A DNA stretch of 6,111 nucleotides from NCBI GenBank assembly GCA_022712775.1, contig JAFLJZ010000222.1, forward strand, positions 1 to 6,111, read 5' to 3'. Made by a program: the position numbers and the translations under genes. Under the pieces are notes generated by a model, which saw only the letters and a list, made by a program, of their open reading frames with translations, did no database searches and was not told the origin of the DNA. This DNA is from Sulfurimonas sp. Lineage in GTDB: Bacteria; Campylobacterota; Campylobacteria; Campylobacterales; Sulfurimonadaceae. This document shows, in pieces, positions 1 to 5,958 of the stretch (the first letter of the stretch is position 1; each line of letters opens with the position of its first letter).

Positions 1-1334
1 AAATTATAAAGCGTGCAGATTCTTTTATGAAAACAAGTAGTAAAAGTAATTATTTTCGTGCGTATAATGACTATAAAAATTTATATCTTCGTTCGATTAT
101 GTTAGATGATGATAGGCTACGCTTAACAGCCTTGAAGGGCATTGTGAAAAGTGGAAAAAAGCTTCATATTGATATTTCTCAATACGCCAAAGAACTTAGT
201 GCACTGAAACCTAAAAGTGTTTATAAAAGAGCTACTAAAAAAACAAAAACATCAAAAACAAAAAAACAAAAAATCAAACTCAAATCTTCTCATAAATTAT
301 TATCAGTAGGTTTTGTAAATGAGGAGTTAGTTCTCAAATTCGATAAAGTTCTTAGCACAAAACAAGTGAATTATTTTACACTCTATGATCCAAAAAAGAA
401 ACAGTTTAGATATGTATTTGATATTCATGGCTCAATGCTTAGCAGTTCGAAGACACTTAGGAAAAAAGGTATTAAACGTATTAAACTTGCACAATACAAA
501 CCCAATACTTTGAGACTTGTTATTGAAGATGTAAAGAAGTTAAAGGTTAAGTTTAGTAAAAGAGGTGAAAAACTTGCTATTCGCATTAATCAAACAACAG
601 CGTATAAAAAAATACGAAAGCCATATAAGAAATCAACACCATCAAGATTAGATAGAAATAAAATAATTGTTATTGATTCTGGTCATGGCGGTAAAGATCC
701 TGGTGCTGTAGGGTATCGAAGATATAGAGAAAAAATAGTTGTTCTTTCAGTTGCAAAAGAATTAAGAAGTATTTTACGTTCTCGAGGATATAAAGTTTAC
801 ATGACTAGAGATAGAGATAAGTTTATAAAATTAAGTAACAGAACAAAGTATGCAAATAAAAAAAATGCAGATATTTTTGTTTCTATTCATGCTAATGCAG
901 TAGGTAAGAAAAACGCTCATAAAGTACATGGAATTGAATGTTACTTTTTATCAAAGTCAAAATCAAGTAGAGCAAAAAAAGTTGCAGCAAAAGAAAATTC
1001 AGCAGATTTAAGTGATATGAATTTTTATGGAAAACAAAGCTTTTTAAATACACTAAGTAGTCATAATATTATTGCTTCAAATAAGCTTGCAATTGACTTA
1101 CAAAGAGGGATGTTAGGATCACTTAAAAAGAGTTATAAAAATGTAAAAGATGGTGGAGTTAGAGAAGGACCATTTTGGGTTCTAGTGGGAGCACAGATGC
1201 CTTCAGTATTAGTTGAAATTGGTTTTATTACACATCCAAGAGAAGCTAAACGTTTAGTGAGTTCAAAGTACCAAAAGAAACTTGCACAAGGACTTGCAAA
1301 TGGAATCGAGAGATATTTTTCTAACTCACACTAA
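1..1334 (+). CDS. N-acetylmuramoyl-L-alanine amidase (AMIN + Amidase_3), 5'-partial
   Basis: Zinc-dependent periplasmic amidase that cuts the bond between N-acetylmuramic acid and L-alanine in peptidoglycan, normally during daughter-cell separation. Residues are numbered from the first in-frame ATG (27). The catalytic domain runs from about residue 212 to 430. It shows the family motifs IDSGHGG (H220), YREK (E235), SIHANA (H288) and VEIGFITHP (E397), so all the expected metal and catalytic residues are present. Between H288 and E397 lies a long insertion of the kind that holds an inhibitory helix in AmiC-type enzymes. Residues about 88-190 look like a septum-targeting AMIN domain, joined to the N-terminus by a Lys/Thr-rich linker (about 62-88). 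The frame is open to the window edge (codons from base 3). The ATG at 27 has no Shine-Dalgarno site and no signal peptide follows it, so the true start and export signal lie upstream. It ends convergently on the phosphoesterase gene, with a 4-bp overlap. The family call is firm; AmiA or AmiC naming is not. Confidence 0.93.
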   Translation, partial: IIKRADSFMKTSSKSNYFRAYNDYKNLYLRSIMLDDDRLRLTALKGIVKSGKKLHIDISQYAKELSALKPKSVYKRATKKTKTSKTKKQKIKLKSSHKLLSVGFVNEELVLKFDKVLSTKQVNYFTLYDPKKKQFRYVFDIHGSMLSSSKTLRKKGIKRIKLAQYKPNTLRLVIEDVKKLKVKFSKRGEKLAIRINQTTAYKKIRKPYKKSTPSRLDRNKIIVIDSGHGGKDPGAVGYRRYREKIVVLSVAKELRSILRSRGYKVYMTRDRDKFIKLSNRTKYANKKNADIFVSIHANAVGKKNAHKVHGIECYFLSKSKSSRAKKVAAKENSADLSDMNFYGKQSFLNTLSSHNIIASNKLAIDLQRGMLGSLKKSYKNVKDGGVREGPFWVLVGAQMPSVLVEIGFITHPREAKRLVSSKYQKKLAQGLANGIERYFSNSH

Positions 1335-2407
1335 ATTTCTTGTTTATATTCTAATTCGCCTGCACGTGATTCTTTGTCATCGATGAGAGATTCTATTTGT
1401 TGTTTTACTTTATCGTAGCGGTATTGTTCTTTAAAGCCCATAATTCTACCACCAGCAGCATTTGGATGACCACCACCATTTGCCCATTCTTTAGAGATTA
1501 AGGCTACGCTTACTTGGTTATTTGCTCTTAAGCTCATCGCACCTCTATAGCTTACATCTACAATAAAATCATACTCAGGATAGGCTACTAAAAAACCATT
1601 TCCAACGATAGAAGTATTTCCAACTGCATAACTTAGGAAACCTTTATAGCCTTTATAGTAGATAGTATGGGTATTTCTTTTAGCACCAAGAAGTGCAACA
1701 ACATAGTCAGTCGCAAGATTATCTAAGGTGTTGTCATCACCTTTTGCAAAAAAATCTTTTTTAATAGCGTGTATACTTTCATCAAGAACAATATTCGCAT
1801 TTTCTTTTTCCATAAAGGTACTTGCTATTTTTAAAAGTGAGAGTTTATAGTTGTTGTCTTCGTCTGCAAACATAACACGATTGAGTTCTCGTGTTTCAGT
1901 TACAAGACGCATACAAACTTTTCCAAGTTCAAAGTTAGCTACTTCTTCTTGTTTCCATAAATCAACAGCATTAACTACATTAACATATTTTTCCATCCAT
2001 GATGGTTCATTAAATTCAAAATGCTCTCTTGCATAATCATAAACAATTTTTGTAGCACAACGCGATTCATCAAGATAATACCAGTCATATTTCTTAGCGC
2101 TCTGCGCTCCTGAACCATGATGGTCGAGAAGTGTGATAACTACATCCATTTTGTCTTTATTCATTTTAGAGACTTCATGTGTTAGCCATTTTGATTCATC
2201 AGCAGTGAGGTTTAAATCACTTATCAAAATCAAAGCAGATTTTTTACTTGTTTTAATATTTTCTAAAATTATTTCTAGTTTTGAGCGTACTTCTGCACCA
2301 TAGTTGGCGTTATAGTTTGTAATATCATATGGAGTATACTTCATGATAAATTGACAGCTGTAACCATCTAAGTCAATATGTGATAAATGGTGAATTGTTT
2401 CTTGCAT
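1331..2407 (-). CDS. DHH-family phosphoesterase (NrnA/RecJ-like)
   Basis: Predicted cytoplasmic metal-dependent phosphoesterase of 358 aa. The DHH motifs are in order: HIDLDG (H10, D12, D14), ISD (D64), the signature DHH (95-97) and NAVDLW (D149). A C-terminal DHHA1-type substrate-binding domain carries the glycine-rich GGGHPNAAGG (311-320). The architecture and length fit the oligoribonuclease/pAp phosphatase (NrnA) and stand-alone DHH proteins rather than the longer RecJ exonuclease. Likely substrates are therefore short oligonucleotides or similar phosphodiesters, but the sequence alone does not settle this. The ATG start is supported by an AGGAA site (minus strand, plus-strand bases 2415-2419) 7 nt upstream. 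It follows flhA by 38 bp on the same strand with no visible terminator, so it is probably the last gene of the rrf2-flhA transcript. Its TAG stop lies inside the 4-bp overlap with the amidase stop. Confidence 0.9.
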   Translation of the reverse strand: MQETIHHLSHIDLDGYSCQFIMKYTPYDITNYNANYGAEVRSKLEIILENIKTSKKSALILISDLNLTADESKWLTHEVSKMNKDKMDVVITLLDHHGSGAQSAKKYDWYYLDESRCATKIVYDYAREHFEFNEPSWMEKYVNVVNAVDLWKQEEVANFELGKVCMRLVTETRELNRVMFADEDNNYKLSLLKIASTFMEKENANIVLDESIHAIKKDFFAKGDDNTLDNLATDYVVALLGAKRNTHTIYYKGYKGFLSYAVGNTSIVGNGFLVAYPEYDFIVDVSYRGAMSLRANNQVSVALISKEWANGGGHPNAAGGRIMGFKEQYRYDKVKQQIESLIDDKESRAGELEYKQEI

Positions 2408-2445
2408 ATATAAATTCCTAATATTTATTTTGTTTCATTGTTTTC

Positions 2446-4614
2446 TTAATCAATAACTATACTACCCATAACTTCAAATGTTGCACTTGAATCTATCTCA
2501 GCGTGAGAGAGCGTGACAACATCGAGTGAGAATCTTTCAAAAATCTCAGCAACACCACGGCGAAGTTGTGGGTCAACGATTACAACAACAGGAGATACAC
2601 CTTTTTGTAGAAGCTCAGCAGCCTTTGTACTAGTAGCTTGTATGAGAGAGTTTATCTCACCAACATTAAGCATAAGGTTTCTAACCCCATCTCTTTCTTG
2701 TGATTTTTCTAACATTTTTTGCTCAGAAGAAGTATCAAAGGTTAGTAGCCTAATAACACCATCTTCGCTTGAATACATTTGTGTAATTACTCGAGATAAT
2801 TTCGCACGTACTTGTTCGGTTAAGACATCAACATTCTTTGTATATTCTGCAACATCAGCTATGGTTTCAAGTATAGTTAACATATCCTTTAGAGGAATGT
2901 TTTCATGTAAAAGAGCTTTTAATACTCTTTGTAAAAGACCAATTGGTGCTACTTTTAAAACATCATCTACAATAACAGGGAAATCATCTTTAATTTTATC
3001 GATGAGTACTTGTACCTCTTGACGAGTAAGTAAATCTTCTGCATTTTTCTTAATAAGTTCACTCATATGTGTAGAGATAACAGTGGCAGGGTCTACGACG
3101 GTGTATCCGTTCTCAATTGCAAACTCTTTTTCTTCCGCAAATATCCACATAGCATCAAGTCCAAAAGCAGGTTCTTTTGTTGGCTCACCAGTTATCTCGC
3201 CTGTAGCCATACCACTATCCATAGCTAAGAACTTATCAGGCATAATCTCACCTTCACCAATAGAGATACCCTTGAGTAAAATCTGATATTGCTGCGGTTG
3301 TAAGTGTAAATTATCTCGAATACGTACTTGGGGCATTAAAAAACCAAAATCACTCGCAATTTTTCTTCGCATAGAGCGAATTCTCTCAAGTAAGTCTCCC
3401 CCTTGTGCACTATCGGCAAGCCGAATTAGTTGGTAGCCCAGGGTAAGTTCAAGCATCTCTACTTTAAGTATATCCTCAAGTGCTGCTTCTTCCTCTTTTG
3501 CTATCTCTTCATGTGTTTTTGTTGGTTTGATAGCTTCTCTTTCTTGGGTCTGCTTGTCTCTATCTTTTTTACTAAGTGTATTTTCTACATCTAAAAGAGA
3601 GAATTCCCCTATTTCATATTTATAAATAGACCAACCAAGACCTGCAAAAATAAATCCAACCAGACCCATGGATAATGTAGGTAAACCAGGAATAAGAGCG
3701 AATAAAATCATGATGAAACCAACAATCATCATAATCTTTGCATTTCCCATCATCTGGTTTACGGCACCCTCTGCAAAGTTGTCTCCATCACCAGATGAAC
3801 GCGTAATCATAATACCTGTAGCAGTTGAGATGATAAGTGCTGGAATTTGACCTACAAGTCCATCACCGATTGTTAAGAGAGTGAATGTAGAAGCAGAATC
3901 AGCTACACTCATGTTATGTTGAAAAACACCGATTAAAAATCCACCAATGATGTTGATAAGTGTAATAATAATACCAGCAACTGCATCACCTTTTACAAAT
4001 TTTGAAGAACCATCCATTGCTCCATAAAAGTTTGCATCTCTAAGGATTTCAGCACGACGCTGTTTTGCTTCTGCATCATCAATAAGACCAGCATTTAAGT
4101 CAGCATCAACAGCCATTTGTTTACCAGGCATTGAATCAAGCGTAAACCTAGCTGCTACCTCTGCAACCCTCGTAGAACCTTTAGTTATTACCATAAAGTT
4201 AATGAGAACGAGAATCGAGAAAACTATGATACCAATAACAAAGTTACCACCAACAACAAAGTCACCAAAACTTAAAATTATACTACTTACATTTTCTGTC
4301 CCCTCATGCCCATGTGTAAGAATCATTCTGGTAGTTGCTATGTTTAGAGACAACCTAAAAAGGGTAATAATAAGTATGAGTGTAGGGAAGGTTGATAAAT
4401 CTGTAGGCTTAGGAACATACAAAGAAATAAGAAGAATTAAGACTGCTATTGCCATAGAAATAGTAAGAAAAACATCTAAAAGAGCTGAAGGCATAGGAAC
4501 AATTATAATGGCTAAAATACCCATAACAAAGAAAACAACACCAATATCTTTTTGTCCTAAAAGAAAGTTTAGTGCTGTTCCGAGTTGTTGTTTTGCAGTG
4601 AGTTTTTTTGCCAA
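2446..4614 (-). CDS. flhA: Flagellar biosynthesis protein FlhA
   Basis: Inner-membrane export-gate subunit of the flagellar type III secretion system. It forms the nonameric ring that receives chaperone-substrate complexes and couples export to proton flow. It is 722 aa, a normal family length. The N-terminal half has about eight hydrophobic segments between residues 24 and 332. The FHIPEP-type signature is at TLFRLSLNIATTRMIL (84-99). The highly conserved cytoplasmic loop spans about 145-212 and includes SMPGKQMAVDADLNAGLIDD and SSKFVKGDAVAG; D210 and D251 appear to match the functionally important Asp residues of Salmonella FlhA. A charged linker (about 340-380) leads to the soluble receptor domain, which contains GGDLLERIR, ASDFGFLMPQVRIRDN, MPDKFLAM and TILETIADVA. 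The start is TTG: an in-frame TAA, the stop of rrf2, lies two codons upstream, and the next ATG (codon 31) is inside the first membrane segment. Translation is probably coupled to rrf2. Confidence 0.98.
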   Translation of the reverse strand: MAKKLTAKQQLGTALNFLLGQKDIGVVFFVMGILAIIIVPMPSALLDVFLTISMAIAVLILLISLYVPKPTDLSTFPTLILIITLFRLSLNIATTRMILTHGHEGTENVSSIILSFGDFVVGGNFVIGIIVFSILVLINFMVITKGSTRVAEVAARFTLDSMPGKQMAVDADLNAGLIDDAEAKQRRAEILRDANFYGAMDGSSKFVKGDAVAGIIITLINIIGGFLIGVFQHNMSVADSASTFTLLTIGDGLVGQIPALIISTATGIMITRSSGDGDNFAEGAVNQMMGNAKIMMIVGFIMILFALIPGLPTLSMGLVGFIFAGLGWSIYKYEIGEFSLLDVENTLSKKDRDKQTQEREAIKPTKTHEEIAKEEEAALEDILKVEMLELTLGYQLIRLADSAQGGDLLERIRSMRRKIASDFGFLMPQVRIRDNLHLQPQQYQILLKGISIGEGEIMPDKFLAMDSGMATGEITGEPTKEPAFGLDAMWIFAEEKEFAIENGYTVVDPATVISTHMSELIKKNAEDLLTRQEVQVLIDKIKDDFPVIVDDVLKVAPIGLLQRVLKALLHENIPLKDMLTILETIADVAEYTKNVDVLTEQVRAKLSRVITQMYSSEDGVIRLLTFDTSSEQKMLEKSQERDGVRNLMLNVGEINSLIQATSTKAAELLQKGVSPVVVIVDPQLRRGVAEIFERFSLDVVTLSHAEIDSSATFEVMGSIVID

Positions 4615-4617
4615 GTG

Positions 4618-5019
4618 TTACTCTAAAATATCGGCTAAGGTTAATTCGGCAAGAAAATTGTCTATACGACCTTGTAGCTTATTTAAAAAAGGCCAAATAT
4701 TGCATAAACTTGCTTTATCTGAGGGGCAATCATCAAGAGATGAAGCACATTCAAAAACTATAGGTGCTTTACCTTCAACAGTTGACATCACCTCCAGCAT
4801 ATTTATATCTTTTGGGTTTTGATTTAAAACAAAACCACCATTAACACCCTTAAAAGATTTTAAAATATTTTTTTTTGCAAGTGACTGTAGAATTTTTGCT
4901 AAAAAGCTTTTTGAGATTGATAGTTCACGAGAGAGTGTTTCACTGTCCATAGGTGTTGTAGCTTTGGAGAGAACTATTAAAGAGAGTATAGCGTATTCAC
5001 TAGCACGAGTTATTAACAT
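4618..5019 (-). CDS. Rrf2-family transcriptional regulator with three-Cys cluster motif
   Basis: Small winged-helix DNA-binding regulator of 133 aa, the usual size for Rrf2 proteins. The N-terminus (ITRASEYAILSLIVLS) and the recognition region (LSRELSISKSFLAKILQSLAKKNILKSFKGVNGGFVL, about 29-65) are typical. Three cysteines at C91, C98 and C106 (CX6CX7C) occupy the place where IscR, NsrR and RsrR hold an iron-sulfur cluster, so it probably senses Fe-S status, oxygen, NO or redox state. The ligand is not predictable from sequence. The spacing differs from the CX5CX5C of IscR. ATG 5019 is preceded by AGAGAAG (plus-strand bases 5027-5033), 7 nt away. It is the first gene of the rrf2-flhA-phosphoesterase cluster and is divergent from rpsO. 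It may regulate itself from the 5020-5160 region. A run of nine A residues (minus strand, 4876-4868) lies in codons 48-51. Confidence 0.93.
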   Translation of the reverse strand: MLITRASEYAILSLIVLSKATTPMDSETLSRELSISKSFLAKILQSLAKKNILKSFKGVNGGFVLNQNPKDINMLEVMSTVEGKAPIVFECASSLDDCPSDKASLCNIWPFLNKLQGRIDNFLAELTLADILE

Positions 5020-5056
5020 ATTTTTACTTCTCTTTCATTATAATCTTTAAAAGGTG

Positions 5057-5085
5057 ATTATAGCTAAAGAAATTTAAATTTTAAT
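5057..5085 (-). promoter_or_regulatory. Possible sigma70 promoter for rrf2-flhA operon
   Basis: On the minus strand TATAAT occurs at 5062-5057. The hexamer 17 bp upstream (5085-5080) reads ATTAAA, a poor -35, but -35 boxes are weak in Campylobacterota. It would start transcription near 5050, giving a leader of about 30 nt to the rrf2 ATG. A second TATAAT (minus, 5042-5037) is too close to the ribosome binding site to be preferred. A 12-bp A/T palindrome at 5070-5081 lies in the spacer and could be an operator, but in such AT-rich DNA it may be chance. Confidence 0.45.
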
Positions 5086-5107
5086 AATTAATCTATTTTA
5101 TAAGCTA

Positions 5108-5136
5108 TTTACATAAAAAACAAATTTAGATATAAT
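5108..5136 (+). promoter_or_regulatory. Sigma70-type promoter for rpsO
   Basis: TTTACA (5108-5113), a 17-bp A/T-rich spacer, then a perfect TATAAT (5131-5136). This is the best promoter match in the window. Transcription should begin near 5143, about 17 nt before the large inverted repeat, so the whole repeat would lie in the rpsO 5' leader. No equally good promoter is seen between the repeat and rpsO. Confidence 0.75.
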
Positions 5137-5159
5137 CCCGTTTCAATTTGTATGCAATT

Positions 5160-5426
5160 AAGTAAGGGAACATAAATAACTTCATAGCAAACAGTATTTA
5201 AAAGGTTTAGATTCAAGGCGAACTTTGCTTGGGCGTGCTAGCACGCTTTAAGTGAAGTTCAACGCAGAAAATGAGCCTTTTAAATACTGCCCTTTGGGTG
5301 ATAAAAGAAGCTACAATCTACTTCGTTGAAACCCCTTGAAGCTACTAGTAGCTCCTTCGGACTTTCGCCTTGTACCTTATAGCTTCTTTTATCATTTGCT
5401 ATGAAGTTATTTATGTTCCCTTACTT
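5160..5426. repeat. Composite cruciform inverted-repeat element, possible MITE
   Basis: A perfect 32-bp inverted repeat (5160-5191 with 5395-5426) encloses 203 bp that are fully partitioned into further hairpins. Arm 1 spans 5192-5289, with a 14-bp perfect stem at its base (5192-5205 with 5276-5289). A CCC-TTT-GGG mini-hairpin fills 5290-5298. Arm 2 spans 5299-5394, with a 15-bp perfect stem at its base (5299-5313 with 5380-5394). Arm 1 has a 14-bp palindrome (5233-5246) one base off its centre; arm 2 has one (5340-5353) exactly at its centre. CAAGGCGAA and TTCAACGNAG occur in both arms in opposite orientation. TTA flanks both sides (5158-5160, 5426-5428), compatible with a 3-bp target duplication around a 31-bp terminal repeat, though weak in AT-rich DNA. 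I see no credible protein-coding frame inside. I infer a non-autonomous mobile element; a structured leader RNA or an invertible segment are alternatives. I cannot assign it to a named family. Confidence 0.85.
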
Positions 5427-5457
5427 TATACATATAAGTTAGATTATTATACCACTC

Positions 5458-5463
5458 AGGAGG
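5458..5463 (+). promoter_or_regulatory. Shine-Dalgarno site fixing the rpsO start
   Basis: AGGAGG lies 5 nt before ATG 5469. It decides the start against in-frame upstream TTG and ATA codons, one of which (TTG 5370) would add 33 residues translated out of the inverted-repeat element. Confidence 0.9.
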
Positions 5464-5468
5464 CTATT

Positions 5469-5744
5469 ATGGCTTTAGAATCGGCTAAAAAACAAGAAAT
5501 AGTTACAAAATATGGAAGAACAGAAACTGACACAGGTTCAAGTGAAGTTCAAATCGCACTTTTAACAGCAAGAATTGCAGAATTAACAGAACACTTAAAA
5601 GTATTTAAAAAAGATCATGCTTCAAGATTAGGACTACTAAAATTAGTTGGTCAACGTCGTCGTTTAATGAAGTACTTCAAAAGAACACAAAAAGATGCTT
5701 ATCTTAAATTAGTATCTGACTTAGATATTAGAGATAACATCTAG
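5469..5744 (+). CDS. rpsO: 30S ribosomal protein S15
   Basis: Primary-binding small-subunit protein that binds a three-way junction in the central domain of 16S rRNA. It is 91 aa, close to the usual 88-90. The sequence matches throughout: the helical N-terminus, [15 protein letters not shown] (22-36), and the family signature [19 protein letters not shown] (39-57), with H42, D49 and S52 at the rRNA-contacting positions known from E. coli S15. A basic [10 protein letters not shown] stretch follows. The start is set by AGGAGG. It is transcribed alone, from the promoter at 5108-5136 to the terminator at 5770-5803. The odd feature is its leader of about 326 nt, most of it the inverted-repeat element. 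In other bacteria S15 represses its own translation by binding leader structures; whether that happens here is unknown. Confidence 0.98.
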   Translation: MALESAKKQEIVTKYGRTETDTGSSEVQIALLTARIAELTEHLKVFKKDHASRLGLLKLVGQRRRLMKYFKRTQKDAYLKLVSDLDIRDNI

Positions 5745-5769
5745 TTTAAGCAGAACCATACACACTTTA

Positions 5770-5803
5770 TAATCAAGACTTTAAATAGTCTTGATTACTT
5801 TTT
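5770..5803 (+). terminator. Intrinsic terminator of rpsO
   Basis: A perfect 11-bp stem (5770-5780 with 5787-5797) closes a 6-nt loop and is followed by C and then five T residues (5799-5803). It lies 25 nt after the rpsO stop. The stem is A/T-rich, with AATCAAGACT in its left arm, but this is usual in a low-GC genome. Confidence 0.8.
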
Positions 5804-5815
5804 CTTATACACAAA

Positions 5816-5823
5816 CCCCCCCC
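5816..5823. repeat. Homopolymeric C8 tract
   Basis: Eight consecutive C residues in an intergenic stretch that is otherwise almost pure A/T, 135 bp upstream of the PAS-protein start. Poly-G/C runs of this kind are the typical phase-variable sites of Campylobacterota, although eight is at the short end and this one is not inside a reading frame. Confidence 0.8.
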
Positions 5824-5863
5824 TAAATAATTAAAAACACAAAAAAGTAACAAAACTACACTT

Positions 5864-5894
5864 TTTATCTAAAATTTGTAATTTTTTATATAAT
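5864..5894 (+). promoter_or_regulatory. Possible promoter for the PAS-domain gene
   Basis: TATAAT at 5889-5894 with a weak TTTATC 19 bp upstream (5864-5869). It would start transcription near 5901, giving a leader of about 58 nt. I saw no convincing sigma28 or sigma54 (flagellar-class) promoter here. Confidence 0.4.
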
Positions 5895-5947
5895 GATACT
5901 TTTATGTCATAAGTTCGTAGTACAATGTATGTAATTTGAATGTGTAC

Positions 5948-5952
5948 GGAGG
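5948..5952 (+). promoter_or_regulatory. Shine-Dalgarno site for GTG-started PAS gene
   Basis: GGAGG lies 6 nt before GTG 5959. No in-frame ATG lies nearby, so this site supports the unusual start codon. Confidence 0.8.
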
Positions 5953-5958
5953 TTTATC

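Noticed and set aside
27..29. ATG 27 as the real start of the amidase
   Set aside because: No Shine-Dalgarno site, no signal peptide after it, and the frame is open back to base 3. The gene is more likely cut by the window edge.
1310..1420. Bidirectional terminator between the convergent genes
   Set aside because: No stable inverted repeat with flanking T and A runs was found.
1851..2036. Plus-strand open frame inside the phosphoesterase gene
   Set aside because: Antisense shadow of a well-supported gene, with no ribosome binding site or recognisable domain.
2513..3850. Several plus-strand open frames inside flhA (2513-3022, 3083-3286, 3668-3850)
   Set aside because: All are antisense to conserved FlhA sequence and show no protein-family features.
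4202..4822. Plus-strand 206-codon open frame over the flhA/rrf2 junction
   Set aside because: Antisense to two conserved genes; length is explained by their codon bias, and no start signal is visible.
5160..5426. Element as an integron attC site, CRISPR unit or intrinsic terminator
   Set aside because: No attC core-site pairs, no repeat-spacer periodicity, and no T tract after the outer stem. It also lies between a promoter and its gene.
5370..5468. N-terminal extension of rpsO starting at TTG 5370
   Set aside because: It would translate the inverted-repeat element and make S15 33 residues too long. AGGAGG before ATG 5469 fixes the real start.
5920..5947. GTACA ... TGTAC hairpin before the PAS gene
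   Set aside because: Only 5 bp of stem around an 18-nt loop; expected by chance in this DNA.
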